DNA from: Alteromonadales bacterium alter-6D02
GTDB taxonomy: Bacteria; Pseudomonadota; Gammaproteobacteria; Enterobacterales; Psychrobiaceae
Reading direction: 5' to 3'
DNA length: 64,000 nt
Assembly: GCA_002835545.1 (NCBI GenBank)
Contig: PIZK01000012.1
Span: 1 to 64,000, forward strand
Of the stretch, positions 26,289 through 35,060 are shown in pieces (position 1 is the stretch's first letter; every line of letters starts with the position of its first letter). Position numbers and translations under genes: made by a program. The notes below the pieces were generated by a model. The model was given only the letters and a program-made list of their open reading frames with translations, was not told the origin of the DNA and did no database searches.

Positions 26289-26516
26289 TCATGTTGTGCC
26301 GATGACACCAAGTCAGCTCATCACAACACTATTAGCATTACTTATCCTCGTTGGTGTGAAAAACACAACATGCCTAAGTTTTCACCAAAAATGCTACAAT
26401 CAACGTGTAAAACATTAATGATTAAAGCGGGTTTTCCAATACATACCCGTGACATACTGAAGCAGCATAATAAACGTGATGTCGCGACGGTTCATTATGA
26501 TCGTTTGACTATTTGA
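26289..26516 (+). pseudogene. Tyrosine recombinase (phage-type integrase) C-terminal remnant
   Basis: An open frame without a start encodes ADDTKSAHHNT...FSPKMLQSTCKTLMIKAGF...RDILKQHNKRDVATVHYDRLTI and stops at TGA 26514-26516. This is the C-terminal catalytic part of phage-type integrases, where R..CKTLM..AG, a Q/H-N/H-x-x-x-D-V segment and the nucleophile Tyr in HYDR occur in this order. An expected Arg (usually RRTCKTLM) reads S here (QSTCKTLM), consistent with decay. Upstream the frame is closed by TGA at 26286. The gene is a relic of an integrated element next to fic. Confidence 0.75.
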
Positions 26517-26645
26517 ATGAGAAGAGGGAAGGGATGAAAGTTTTAGGAGAATTATTAATGCAACTAGCTGTAATACATTAGAAAAGTTAAGGAAGTTCTA
26601 TTTTTTTTGTTTCGCTCTTATGATTGGTAATCACAAAGGTTAAAC

Positions 26646-26676
26646 TTGATTTTTATATTGAATGGTCTAGTATAAA
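26646..26676 (+). promoter_or_regulatory. Possible sigma-70 promoter of fic
   Basis: TTGATT (26646-26651) and TATAAA (26671-26676) with a 19-base spacer, about 35 bases before ATG 26712. The spacing is long, so tentative. Confidence 0.3.
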
Positions 26677-26711
26677 GTGTATTAAACACAAAAAAATAAA
26701 GTTGAGTTATA

Positions 26712-28055
26712 ATGGCTAAGCCACTAGTTGAGAGAGCACCAAAATTTGATATTGGAGAAGTGAATTTTTCGGACGTCTCACCGCATATGAATACATATAA
26801 CGAGACAGATGAAGAGGGGCGTTACCTACATTGGAACCAGCTTAAGTGGCGTGTTCCTACTGCTGAAGCTAAGGCTATTTGGGCTACTATAAAGTTCAAA
26901 AGAGCGTTGCAGATGAAAACCCTTAATCTAGTCGATGACAAAGGTAGTCCGTTTGTCTATTCAACGCCCCACTCGATGGAAGCTAAACTTCACTCTGTAA
27001 TACAAATTGCTGGGGGTAGTGTAGCAACCGTTGCTGGTCATGTTGCGTCTGATCAAGTTCAAAAAAAGTTTTTGGTTTCTTCTTTAATTATGGAAGAAGC
27101 AATTACTAGCGCTCAACTTGAGGGGGCTTCGACGACTCGTGCTGTAGCTAAAAAGATGCTGGAAGAAGGTCGGGAAGCTGAAGATGAAGATGAGAGAATG
27201 ATTGTGAATAACTTCTTACTTCTAAAACAAGCGGAAAGAATGAGCTCTCAGCCCTTAACCATCGATTTAATATTAGAGTTCCATCGAATTGCAACAGAAA
27301 ACACTACAGAAAATAATGTTATTCCCGGTGAATTTAGAGAGGACAATGATATTCATGTTGTGGATAGTAGGGGTGATATCGCTCACCAACCTCCATGTTT
27401 CACAGAAATAAAAGATAGGCTACAAGCGTTTTGTGACTTTGCTAATGCAAATCATGATGGTAAGAAAGGTGGTGATTTTATTCCTCCTGTAATCAAGGCT
27501 ATTATTCTCCACTTTATGCTCGGTTACGAACATCCTTTTCGCGATGGTAACGGCAGGACCGCAAGAGCATTATTTTACTGGTTTATGTTGAAGCATGAAT
27601 ATGACCTTTTTAAGTACATTTCTATAAGTAAATTACTTAAAGATGATCCTAAGGGGTATGGTTTGTCATTCATATATACAGAGAAGGATCAAAATGACTT
27701 GACGTACTTTATTGACTTTCAACTGGATATAATTTTGTCTGCTTTTGAGGAGCTACAGAAATACTTGCAAACTAAAACTGACGAGTTCAATCAAGTTTTG
27801 GAAATGCTCGATGATTCTAAATTTAGTGGAAAGTTGAATTTTGTACAAAAAGATATCATCAAGAAAGGAACAAAAGAACCTGGTAGAATCTTTACTGTGA
27901 AAGAGATTGCCAGTTCTTATGAAATTGGGGAGACTTCGGCACGTACGTACTTAAAAAAATTGGTAGAATTAAAGCTTATTCTTAAAACGATGGACGGTAG
28001 AACCACCTTGTATATCTCTCCTTCCGACTTAAGAGATAGGTTAAAAGATAACTAG
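26712..28055 (+). CDS. Fic-domain protein (probable AMP transferase) with C-terminal winged helix
   Basis: 447 residues. The Fic core carries the full catalytic motif HPFRDGNGRTAR with His274, which transfers AMP (or another nucleotide moiety) onto a protein hydroxyl. An N-terminal inhibitory helix motif S-x-x-x-E-G is present (SAQLEG, Ser133-Glu137), so the enzyme is probably held inactive until the helix moves (class II Fic, family knowledge). The last ~70 residues look like a winged-helix DNA-binding domain (FTVKEIASSYEIGETSARTYLKKLVE), so it may repress its own gene. The stand-alone gene lies 200 bases from an integrase remnant and has its own terminator, suggesting arrival by transfer. 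No antitoxin gene is seen beside it. Confidence 0.88.
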   Translation: MAKPLVERAPKFDIGEVNFSDVSPHMNTYNETDEEGRYLHWNQLKWRVPTAEAKAIWATIKFKRALQMKTLNLVDDKGSPFVYSTPHSMEAKLHSVIQIAGGSVATVAGHVASDQVQKKFLVSSLIMEEAITSAQLEGASTTRAVAKKMLEEGREAEDEDERMIVNNFLLLKQAERMSSQPLTIDLILEFHRIATENTTENNVIPGEFREDNDIHVVDSRGDIAHQPPCFTEIKDRLQAFCDFANANHDGKKGGDFIPPVIKAIILHFMLGYEHPFRDGNGRTARALFYWFMLKHEYDLFKYISISKLLKDDPKGYGLSFIYTEKDQNDLTYFIDFQLDIILSAFEELQKYLQTKTDEFNQVLEMLDDSKFSGKLNFVQKDIIKKGTKEPGRIFTVKEIASSYEIGETSARTYLKKLVELKLILKTMDGRTTLYISPSDLRDRLKDN

Positions 28056-28076
28056 CATGTGAGTTAGTACATTTTA

Positions 28077-28120
28077 TTTAAAGAGATAAACAAAGTATTC
28101 GTTTATTTCTTTAAATTTTT
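28077..28120 (+). terminator. Terminator of fic
   Basis: TTTAAAGAGATAAAC (28077-28091) pairs with GTTTATTTCTTTAAA (28101-28115) with one mismatch and is followed by TTTTT. Confidence 0.75.
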
Positions 28121-28176
28121 CATCAAAACTATTCCATCTGTTAATTTCAAGTGAGAGTGGGTATCCAATTTACAAG

Positions 28177-28211
28177 AAAGCACAGCCGCTAGCTATTCGC
28201 AGCTGTGCTTT
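28177..28211. terminator. Second hairpin / possible terminator
   Basis: AAAGCACAGC (28177-28186) and GCTGTGCTTT (28202-28211) form a perfect 10-bp stem with a 15-base loop, followed by GTCCCTG and without a long T run. It lies in the 28056-28390 gap, which otherwise shows no gene. It may mark the edge of the inserted fic segment. Confidence 0.5.
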
Positions 28212-28390
28212 GTCCCTGTTATTTATTAAACAGTCGACTAGACCCAAATTAACTAGATCTGATATTATGACGCTCAGAAACGTTGATTTACATGTTAGCT
28301 TTCGTCACAACTGACATGTTGACGGAGACTGTAAAATCAATAAAACTAAATCACTGTTCTATGTGGTTGTAAATAAAAGGAATAGTAATT

Positions 28391-29206
28391 TTGTGTGAGT
28401 TGTTGGGTATGAGCGCTAATGTGCCGACTGATATTGTATTTAGCTTTACTGGCTTAGTTGAACGCGGTGGTGTAACTGGTCCGCATTCTGATGGTTGGGG
28501 CATTACTTTTTATGATGGCAAAGGGTGTCGTTCGTTTAAAGATCCGTTGCCGAGCTGTGAATCAGAAGTCGCGAAGTTGATTAAGAGCTACCCGATAAAA
28601 AGTAAAGCGGTGATTAGTCATATCCGTCAAGCGAATCGTGGGGGGGTGTGTCTTGAAAATACCCATCCATTTACCCGCGAACTGTGGGGCACTAATTGGT
28701 GTTATGCCCATAACGGTCAGTTAAGTGACTATGAAGAAGCATTAGCGACGACACGTTTTCAACCCATTGGCCAAACGGATAGTGAATTAGCGTTTTGTTG
28801 GATCCTTGACCAGCTCGCTAATCAATTTGATAGCATGCCAGAAGATACCCAATTGATTTTTGATTTCATTAAATCACTCGGTGATAAGCTGAAAAGTTTC
28901 GGTGTGTTCAATATGCTACTGACCAACGGCGATTATGTGATTGCCTATTGTTCAAATAACCTTAGCTGGATCACCCGTCGTGCACCGTTTGGTAAAGCAA
29001 CCTTAATTGATACTGATGTGGTTATTGATTTTAATAAAGAAACCACACCACATGATGTTGTTACCGTGATTGCAACTCGCCCACTGACCAATAATGAGCA
29101 GTGGCATATTATGCGTTCGGGTCAGGCGGTGATGTTTAAGCTGGGTGAAAAGCTTCACGAGTATATTCCGCCTGTCGAGTCGGCAGAAGAGCAGGCATCC
29201 GCTTAG
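28391..29206 (+). CDS. Class II glutamine amidotransferase (YafJ-type)
   Basis: 271 residues. The protein begins M-Cys-Glu-Leu-Leu-Gly-Met; Cys2 becomes the N-terminal nucleophile after Met removal, which fixes the TTG at 28391 as the start. Further Ntn-type glutaminase signs are GPHSDGWGITFYDG, SHIRQANRG, and CYAHNGQLSDY with the oxyanion-hole Asn-Gly. This is the stand-alone YafJ family, homologous to the glutaminase domains of PurF/GlmS but lacking a synthetase domain. It should hydrolyse glutamine or a gamma-glutamyl compound; the true substrate is unknown. A terminator follows at ~29270. Confidence 0.88.
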   Translation: MCELLGMSANVPTDIVFSFTGLVERGGVTGPHSDGWGITFYDGKGCRSFKDPLPSCESEVAKLIKSYPIKSKAVISHIRQANRGGVCLENTHPFTRELWGTNWCYAHNGQLSDYEEALATTRFQPIGQTDSELAFCWILDQLANQFDSMPEDTQLIFDFIKSLGDKLKSFGVFNMLLTNGDYVIAYCSNNLSWITRRAPFGKATLIDTDVVIDFNKETTPHDVVTVIATRPLTNNEQWHIMRSGQAVMFKLGEKLHEYIPPVESAEEQASA

Positions 29207-29211
29207 ATATC

Positions 29212-29249
29212 AAAGCGAGATGCTGAATAAAAGCATGTCAGGACGACGC
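29212..29249. repeat. Interspersed palindromic repeat, copy C
   Basis: AAAGCGAGATGCTGAATAAA followed by AGCATGTCAGGACGACG. It is the third copy of the unit at 7221 and 7268, 22 kb away, again just after a gene's stop codon. Here the stem has changed to ATGCTGA/..GCAT, with some pairing kept. Confidence 0.7.
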
Positions 29250-29268
29250 GTGGGAACAAGCAGTAAAT

Positions 29269-29307
29269 AAAAAAACGCCCAGCTATTGTATTAGCTGGGC
29301 GTTTTTT
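29269..29307. terminator. Bidirectional terminator
   Basis: AACGCCCAGCT/AGCTGGGCGTT stem with a 9-base loop, an A run on the left and TTTTTT on the right. It serves both the amidotransferase gene and the convergent gene 29330-30070. Confidence 0.85.
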
Positions 29308-29329
29308 GTGAGCCGTTTAATTTGGTAGT

Positions 29330-30070
29330 CTATTTACCGTTATCAAACTTAATCCAGTTCAGCTGCATTTGTGCTTGTTCGCTGCCATCTTTATGTTGCA
29401 CCAGCTTAACGACACTGTAGTTAAGTGATGGCGCTACCCAAATGAAGGTTTCGCGTGATGACTTTTTACGGATACGTTTGATCTTGATTGCTTCAACACG
29501 GCCGTAAGGCACGTTGACGGTCTCTTTGCCGACGCGCTCAAATTGGTAATGAGTTTGTTTTCCTCGGCGCACCATGTGATAAGACAATAGCTCTTTACCA
29601 TCAATTAAGTCTTGGCGGAGGGCTAGTTGGTAAAGCAGTGGGTCAAAGGTTAGTTGAATTGGTCGAATCGTTTTTTGATTACTTTTATAAACCGTCTCTA
29701 TTTTCTCACCTAAGAAGTCAATGCTCTCTTCACGATCACGACCTGTACCCGTGCGAACAAAGTGGTATTGTTTTGGAGTAAAAATGCCATCGACAATACT
29801 AAAATCGCTACGCTCTTTGCGAGAGTCAGACAAGAACATCCATTGAATTTTACTGTGAGCTTTTAATGAATAACCGCTCTGTGTAGCGGATAATTCACGA
29901 TACCCTTCACCGAGTTCATTGCCTTGGCGAAATAATTTATAACTGGCTTGATATAGCTTTAGGGAGTCAGCTGGTGGTACATCACTTGTAGTGTTGTCAT
30001 TAGTTGTAGCAACACTAGAGAAGGCAACGCTTAATAATGCACATAAAAGAAATATTCGTTGTTTTATCAT
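29330..30070 (-). CDS. DUF3108 periplasmic protein
   Basis: 246 residues with a signal peptide (IFLLCALLSVAFSSVATT). The mature protein fits DUF3108: LYQASYKLFRQGNELGEGYREL, then WMFLSDSRKERSDFSIVDG, FTPKQYHFVRTGTGRDR, and FDPLLYQLALRQDL, with a repeated beta-strand character. The family is predicted to be a periplasmic beta-barrel or beta-sandwich; no function is established. It is divergent from the DUF3025 gene (68-base gap) and ends at a shared terminator. Confidence 0.8.
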   Translation of the reverse strand: MIKQRIFLLCALLSVAFSSVATTNDNTTSDVPPADSLKLYQASYKLFRQGNELGEGYRELSATQSGYSLKAHSKIQWMFLSDSRKERSDFSIVDGIFTPKQYHFVRTGTGRDREESIDFLGEKIETVYKSNQKTIRPIQLTFDPLLYQLALRQDLIDGKELLSYHMVRRGKQTHYQFERVGKETVNVPYGRVEAIKIKRIRKKSSRETFIWVAPSLNYSVVKLVQHKDGSEQAQMQLNWIKFDNGK

Positions 30071-30138
30071 TTTTATTTTTATCCACGATCTGTTGTTGAA
30101 AGCATAGGGATATAACTAACATATATTCCAATACAAGA

Positions 30139-31071
30139 TTGACCATGAGTATGCGATTAAGTTTCGTTAATCTAACAGGACAAAATCACAAACTTATCGG
30201 AATTGGTGTTAAAAGTCGTTACAATACTTTCTCTATTAAGAAGATATATGGTTTTATGTTAGCTATGCAACAGTGGCGAAGTGATTTTTTAGAATTATCT
30301 CCTATTTTTCGTGACCTTAAACAAATTTTGAACGATTTTACTTGGTCAGACTGGCCAAGTTGCCAACAATTAAATCAAATACTACCGACTGATATCGCTA
30401 ATACTAAAGGACAGTGCTTAACCTTAGTTGAACAAACCGACGAATTACTTAGCGATGGCCTTTATTATGAAGAGCGAATTTATCGTGATGGCGTTGTTCC
30501 AACACGTGAAGCTAATTGGCATGATTTCTTTAATGCTTGGATGTTTTTGCTGTTTCCCCAAACCAAAAAAGAGATGAATCGATTACATGTTGAGCATATT
30601 GAGCTTTACGGTCAAAAAAAACGCTCAAAGTGTCGCGATGCTATTACGTTGCTCGATGAATGTGGCGTGTTGATACCTTATTGTGATGCTTCTTTTAAAG
30701 AAGCCTTAACTGACCACCAATGGCGCGAAGCGTTTGTAAATCAGCGTGAAGGGTGGGGGAAAAGTATTGATGCGATGATTATTGGCCATGCTAATTACGA
30801 AAAAGCCCTCGACCCTTACATTGGTTTTACTGGTAAAGCGTTGTTTTTACCTGTTGAATCTGACTTTTTTAACCTTTCGCTCTTCGATAAGTATTCGCAT
30901 CTTGATACAATGCTCGCCAATAATTTAGCAGATTTAATGCAAGATAATAGCAACCTTTCCCCACTACCGATGCTTGGTGTGCCGGGCTGGTGGCAAGAGA
31001 ATCAGAATGACCAATTTTATGACAACACCGATTACTTTAGGCCAAAACGTCGTTCTAACCGAGTTAGGTAG
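30139..31071 (+). CDS. DUF3025 protein
   Basis: Up to 310 residues. The DUF3025 pattern is clear: NWHDFFNAWMFLLFPQTKKEMNRLH, then CRDAITLLDECGVL, and a later AMIIGHANYEKALDPYIGFTGKAL. The true start may be the ATG at 30256 (MLAMQQWRSDF), because the first 39 residues are unlike the rest and lack a family match. Function unknown; a cytosolic protein without signal peptide. lpxM starts 9 bases downstream, so they are likely one transcript. Confidence 0.8.
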   Translation: MTMSMRLSFVNLTGQNHKLIGIGVKSRYNTFSIKKIYGFMLAMQQWRSDFLELSPIFRDLKQILNDFTWSDWPSCQQLNQILPTDIANTKGQCLTLVEQTDELLSDGLYYEERIYRDGVVPTREANWHDFFNAWMFLLFPQTKKEMNRLHVEHIELYGQKKRSKCRDAITLLDECGVLIPYCDASFKEALTDHQWREAFVNQREGWGKSIDAMIIGHANYEKALDPYIGFTGKALFLPVESDFFNLSLFDKYSHLDTMLANNLADLMQDNSNLSPLPMLGVPGWWQENQNDQFYDNTDYFRPKRRSNRVR

Positions 31072-31079
31072 GTCTTAGT

Positions 31080-32018
31080 ATGAGTGTTGAACGTTTTATT
31101 TACCGCGCCCCTTTTAGCTGGCGCTGGTTACATCCAAAATATATTGGCACTTGGTTTGCGGTATTATTGCTAATTATTTGTGCGTATATTCCTCCTCGTA
31201 TTCGCGATAAGTTTGCGTTAAGTCTTACTTCATTAGTCCTTAAAATAGCCAAAAAGCCTGTTCGGATCATTGATACTAATTTACGTCATTGTTTTACTCA
31301 TTTAAGTGAGGATGAACGTAAAGTCATTATCCGTAAAAATATTGGTGTGTTTTTGCAAACTATTCTGGGGCAAGGTGAACTCGTTTTTCGCTCGAAAAAG
31401 TATATTGAGACCCGTTTTGATGTTGAGGGCTGGGAACATTTTCAGAAAATACTGGATAATAATGAGCAAGCGATCTTTTTGATCCCGCATCAATGGGGGC
31501 TTGAATATGCTGGCACTTATTTTTTAAGCCAAAATATTCCATTAGTCGCTTTTGTTAATCAACATAAAAACCCAATCTATAATTGGCTGTCTGTGAAGCA
31601 GCGCACTCGTTTTTGTGACCGCGTGTTTGTACGTGAAGGCGGTATCCGAGTGATGATATCGGGGATTAAAGAGGGTAAACATTTATTCTATTTACCTGAT
31701 GAAGATCATGGCGCTGAAATCTCAGAATTTGCCCCATTTTTTGATACTGAAAAGGCAACCTTGCCAGTACTTAGTCGTATCGGAAAAGCTACGGGTGCAA
31801 GAATTTTACCCCTCTCGATTGCCTATGACGGAGAACGTCATCGATTTAAACTAGAAGTTGAGCCTCCGTATGATTGTAGTGGTGCAGACTGTAAAGAGTC
31901 GGAAGCGCTGTTTTTGAATTCGCAGATGGAGCGCTTGATAGCTCGAGATTTAAGTCAATATATGTGGATGTTACGTATTCTAAAAACACGTCCACCGGGC
32001 CAAGAACGTTTTTATTAA
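31080..32018 (+). CDS. lpxM: Lipid A late acyltransferase LpxM/LpxL-type
   Basis: 312 residues. An N-terminal membrane anchor (IGTWFAVLLLIICAYIP, ~22-38) is followed by the HtrB/MsbB acyltransferase fold, with the catalytic HX4E box HQWGLE (His137, Glu142), then REGGIRVMISGIKEGKHLFYLPDEDHG and FFDTEKATLPVLSRI. The last stretch is typical of LpxM, although LpxL cannot be excluded. It transfers a fatty acyl chain from acyl-ACP onto lipid A precursor at the inner membrane. It lies 9 bases after the DUF3025 gene; a terminator-like hairpin follows at 32030. Confidence 0.85.
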   Translation: MSVERFIYRAPFSWRWLHPKYIGTWFAVLLLIICAYIPPRIRDKFALSLTSLVLKIAKKPVRIIDTNLRHCFTHLSEDERKVIIRKNIGVFLQTILGQGELVFRSKKYIETRFDVEGWEHFQKILDNNEQAIFLIPHQWGLEYAGTYFLSQNIPLVAFVNQHKNPIYNWLSVKQRTRFCDRVFVREGGIRVMISGIKEGKHLFYLPDEDHGAEISEFAPFFDTEKATLPVLSRIGKATGARILPLSIAYDGERHRFKLEVEPPYDCSGADCKESEALFLNSQMERLIARDLSQYMWMLRILKTRPPGQERFY

Positions 32019-32029
32019 GTTTATTTTTT

Positions 32030-32056
32030 GCTGATGCTATTAATAATCAGCTTTTT
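32030..32056 (+). promoter_or_regulatory. Terminator-like hairpin in the leader of the TonB receptor gene
   Basis: GCTGAT (32030-32035) pairs with ATCAGC (32046-32051), followed by TTTTTAC. It lies 12 bases after lpxM's stop and 16 bases before the receptor ATG. It can end the lpxM transcript, or act as an attenuator for the receptor operon. No thiamine pyrophosphate (THI-box) riboswitch core is visible here. Confidence 0.55.
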
Positions 32057-32071
32057 ACATGGAACCAACCA

Positions 32072-34177
32072 ATGAAACCAGCTTTATCTTTATTAACGCT
32101 AGCGATTTTAGCTACGCCTGTGTTTGCTGAACAAAACAAAGACATTGAAGTTATTGAAGTGACCTCAAACTTTAGACAAGCCAACCTAATGAAAACTGAA
32201 GGTAGTATTTCAGTGATCGGTGCTCAGCAAATTGCTGAAAAAAACGCGCTACATAGTGAGCAATTATTAGGTGCAATGGCCAATGTTAATTTCTCAAGTG
32301 GTGCGTCACGTGGTAATTTTGTCCAAATCCGTGGTATCGGTTTACGCAGCCAATTTGTCGATCCGGTTAACCCGTCAGTCGGTTTGATCATTGATGGGAT
32401 CAACTATTCAGGGCTTGGCGGTGCGGCGATGTTATTTGATATCGACTCTTATGCGCTTTACCGTGGCCCTCAGGGAACGCAGTTTGGTAATGATGCTTTA
32501 GCAGGTGTGATCAAACTAGATTCAACACCAGCAGGAGACCACGATAACCGTGTCATGTTTGGCTATGGTAACTACAACACGATTCGTACCGGTGTGGCTG
32601 TCGGCACTGAAGTCACCGATAGTGTTGGTGTTCGTGTCTCTGCTGTTAAGCAAACGAGTGATGGTTATATCACTAACGATTTTTTAAAAACCGATGACAC
32701 GAATAACATTGATGAAAGCAACGTAAAGCTTAAGCTTAATTGGAAAGCTACAGAAGATTTAACCATCGATACTGTGATGCATTATATCGATGTTGATAAT
32801 GGTTACGATGCCTTTAGCTTAGACTTTAACCGCCACACTCTGTCTGATGAGCCTGGCCGTGATGCACAGCGCACTAAAGCTTTTGGTGTATCAGCACTTT
32901 ATACTGGTCTGGCACAAACTCATGTTGAGCTATCAGTATCAACATTAGACAGCGATATTCATTATGGCTATGACGAAGATTGGACGTACGATGGTATTCA
33001 TGACTGGGGTTATAGCTCAACAGATACATACCTTCGCGATCGTGGTCAAGATACGTTAGAACTGCGTTTCTTATCTGACGGGAAAACGTTATTTGATAAC
33101 AAAGCGTCATGGGTCGCAGGTGTTTACTTAAACCAACGTGATAGTGGTTTAGTGCGTCAATACACTTGGCAAGATCAAGACTTTACTAGTCAGAACGATC
33201 ATCAAGATGTTGCTGTTTATGGTCAAATCGCTTATGACTTATCTGAAAAAACCACATTAACGGTGGGTGCGCGTGTTAGTGAATACGATATAGACTATAA
33301 CGATAACGCTGGTGTTAAAGAGAGCGTGTCTGATAATTTATACGGTTTTAATATCAGTATTAATAATCAAGTTAATGAACAAGCGATGACATACCTAACA
33401 CTGGCACGCAGTGAAAAGGCCGGTGGCATCAATGGTGTTGCATTAGCGAAAAAAGACGATATCGAGTCACCTGAATTACGTGACCAATTGCTGGCAAACA
33501 GTAGCTTTGATCCTGAAACATTGTATAGCGCTGAGTTTGGCGTTAAAGGTCGTAGTTTAGATAATGATTTAAACATTAAATTAGCGGCCTTTTACCATTA
33601 CCGTCAAAACCCACAACTTAAAGGTTGGGTGACGGATAAAGTCGATGGTGAAGCAGAAACTTTCATCGGTTACATTGATAACGCTGGCGGTGGTCGAGGT
33701 TATGGTATTGAGTTAGAAACGCGCTATAACGCGAATGACAACTTAGAGCTTTATTACAACATCGGCTATTTAATGACTCGTATTAAAGATTACGTTATTG
33801 CTCAAGAAGAGGGTGATGATCGTAATATGCATAACCGTGAAATGGCTCATGCACCTGAATATCAGTTTAATGCAGGTTTAAACTACCAAAGCGATAACGG
33901 TTTTTATGCTGGTGCTGAATTAGCAGGTAAAGACTCGTTCTATTTCTCTGATAGCCATGACGAACAATCAAACTCTTATGTGTTAACTAATGTTCACGTG
34001 GGTTATCAAGGTGAGAGCTGGAAAATTAATCTGACCGGTCATAATATATTCGATAAAGATTATTCTGTACGTGGTTTTTACTTCGGTAATGACCCGCGTG
34101 ACGGTTATGAAGCTCATAACTATGTTCAGTTTGGTGAGCCGCAAACGGTTAACTTAAGTGTCGAGGTAAATTGGTAA
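32072..34177 (+). CDS. TonB-dependent outer-membrane receptor, probably for thiamine
   Basis: The ATG at 32072 is the start (701 residues): it gives the signal peptide MKPALSLLTLAILATPVFA, whereas the frame upstream lies inside lpxM. The mature N-terminus has a TonB box-like IEVIEVTS, then the plug (VQIRGIGLRSQFVDP, LYRGPQGTQFGNDALAGVI) and a 22-strand barrel, ending in SVEVNW, a standard aromatic C-terminal. The start of the next gene overlaps its stop (TAATG). The following genes (thiamine-binding protein, PnuT-like, kinase) suggest that its substrate is thiamine or a related compound; this is inference. Confidence 0.85.
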   Translation: MKPALSLLTLAILATPVFAEQNKDIEVIEVTSNFRQANLMKTEGSISVIGAQQIAEKNALHSEQLLGAMANVNFSSGASRGNFVQIRGIGLRSQFVDPVNPSVGLIIDGINYSGLGGAAMLFDIDSYALYRGPQGTQFGNDALAGVIKLDSTPAGDHDNRVMFGYGNYNTIRTGVAVGTEVTDSVGVRVSAVKQTSDGYITNDFLKTDDTNNIDESNVKLKLNWKATEDLTIDTVMHYIDVDNGYDAFSLDFNRHTLSDEPGRDAQRTKAFGVSALYTGLAQTHVELSVSTLDSDIHYGYDEDWTYDGIHDWGYSSTDTYLRDRGQDTLELRFLSDGKTLFDNKASWVAGVYLNQRDSGLVRQYTWQDQDFTSQNDHQDVAVYGQIAYDLSEKTTLTVGARVSEYDIDYNDNAGVKESVSDNLYGFNISINNQVNEQAMTYLTLARSEKAGGINGVALAKKDDIESPELRDQLLANSSFDPETLYSAEFGVKGRSLDNDLNIKLAAFYHYRQNPQLKGWVTDKVDGEAETFIGYIDNAGGGRGYGIELETRYNANDNLELYYNIGYLMTRIKDYVIAQEEGDDRNMHNREMAHAPEYQFNAGLNYQSDNGFYAGAELAGKDSFYFSDSHDEQSNSYVLTNVHVGYQGESWKINLTGHNIFDKDYSVRGFYFGNDPRDGYEAHNYVQFGEPQTVNLSVEVNW

Positions 34178-34437
34178 TGATGTTATCTGTTGAAATCAGT
34201 AACTATCCGTTAAACGAGCAATATATTCCGCCAATCAAAGATTTTATTGATCGTTTAAAGAGTAACCCTGATTTGCGTATTAGCTGTAATACGATGAGTA
34301 CGCAAGTATTTGGTGAGTATGATGTGGTGATGGCAATTTTAAATCAGGAAATTAAAGACTCGTTTAGGCGCTTTGGAAAAATGATTTTTGTATGTAAGTT
34401 CATCAATGCTGATTTAGACCCAGCATTAAATCAATAA
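34177..34437 (+). CDS. Thiamine-binding protein, YkoF/MTH1187 type
   Basis: 86 residues from ATG 34177, overlapping the receptor stop by one base. The sequence MMLSVEISNYPLNEQYIPPIKDFIDRL, then ISCNTMSTQVFGEYDVVMAIL, matches the small ferredoxin-like-fold family (formerly DUF77) whose YkoF member binds thiamine. Family members are often found beside thiamine transport genes. It could carry or sense thiamine in the cytosol. Tight coupling to the receptor and transporter supports a role in thiamine salvage (inference). Confidence 0.78.
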   Translation: MMLSVEISNYPLNEQYIPPIKDFIDRLKSNPDLRISCNTMSTQVFGEYDVVMAILNQEIKDSFRRFGKMIFVCKFINADLDPALNQ

Positions 34438-34449
34438 TCTATTATTGTG

Positions 34450-35058
34450 ATGGAATTCATACAAGCAGTCCTTGGTGATTTGCAGGCAAGCTCTCCTTGG
34501 GAGCTTGTTGCTGTTGTGCTCGCTATTGCTTATTTGTTATTTGCAATGAGACAAAGTCAGTGGTGTTGGCCAGCAGCTTTCTTTAGCACCATGATTTATA
34601 CGGTATTGTTTTGGCAAAGTGCATTGTTAATGGAGTCGGTGCTTAACGCCTACTACTTAGCAATGGCGGTCTATGGTTGGTGGGCATGGCGCGGTAATGC
34701 TGAGGCTGCTGAGCCTAGGCCTATCGTTAGTTGGAGTCTGCTTACCCACTGTAAAGTGGTTGCCGTCTTGAGTGCGATTACGCTATCGCTCGGTTATGTG
34801 ATGGATAATTATACCCATGCAGACTTTGCTTATTTAGATACTGCGACTACTGTCTTTGCTGTGTTTACAACATGGATGGTCACTCAAAAAGTACTGGAAA
34901 ATTGGCTTTATTGGATTGTTATCAATAGCGCGTCGATTTACTTGTACTTAGAGAAGTCATTTAACCTCACCGCTGGCTTATTTATGCTTTATTGCGTGAT
35001 GGCTGTCGTAGGCTATCTACAGTGGCGAAAAGCCTCACAACAATTAGTTAAAGCCTAG
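34450..35058 (+). CDS. pnuT: PnuC-family transporter, probably thiamine transporter PnuT
   Basis: 202 residues from ATG 34450 (a GTG three bases upstream is also possible). It is a multi-pass membrane protein of the PnuC family: about seven segments, with the signature SQWCWPAAFFSTMIYTVLFW, YYLAMAVYGWWAWR (the WxxW pair) and ENWLYWIVINSASIYLYLEKS. PnuC members carry nicotinamide riboside; PnuT members carry thiamine. The flanking thiamine-binding protein and kinase-like gene suggest PnuT. Transport is by facilitated diffusion driven by cytosolic phosphorylation, so the adjacent kinase makes sense. Confidence 0.8.
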   Translation: MEFIQAVLGDLQASSPWELVAVVLAIAYLLFAMRQSQWCWPAAFFSTMIYTVLFWQSALLMESVLNAYYLAMAVYGWWAWRGNAEAAEPRPIVSWSLLTHCKVVAVLSAITLSLGYVMDNYTHADFAYLDTATTVFAVFTTWMVTQKVLENWLYWIVINSASIYLYLEKSFNLTAGLFMLYCVMAVVGYLQWRKASQQLVKA

Positions 35059-35060
35059 CA

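Noticed and set aside
31964-32071. Longer N-terminus of the TonB receptor
   Set aside because: It would overlap lpxM and bury the signal peptide; ATG 32072 gives a normal signal sequence.
31990-32072. TPP (THI-box) riboswitch before the thiamine cluster
   Set aside because: The conserved CUGAGA and related core elements were not found; only a simple hairpin is present.
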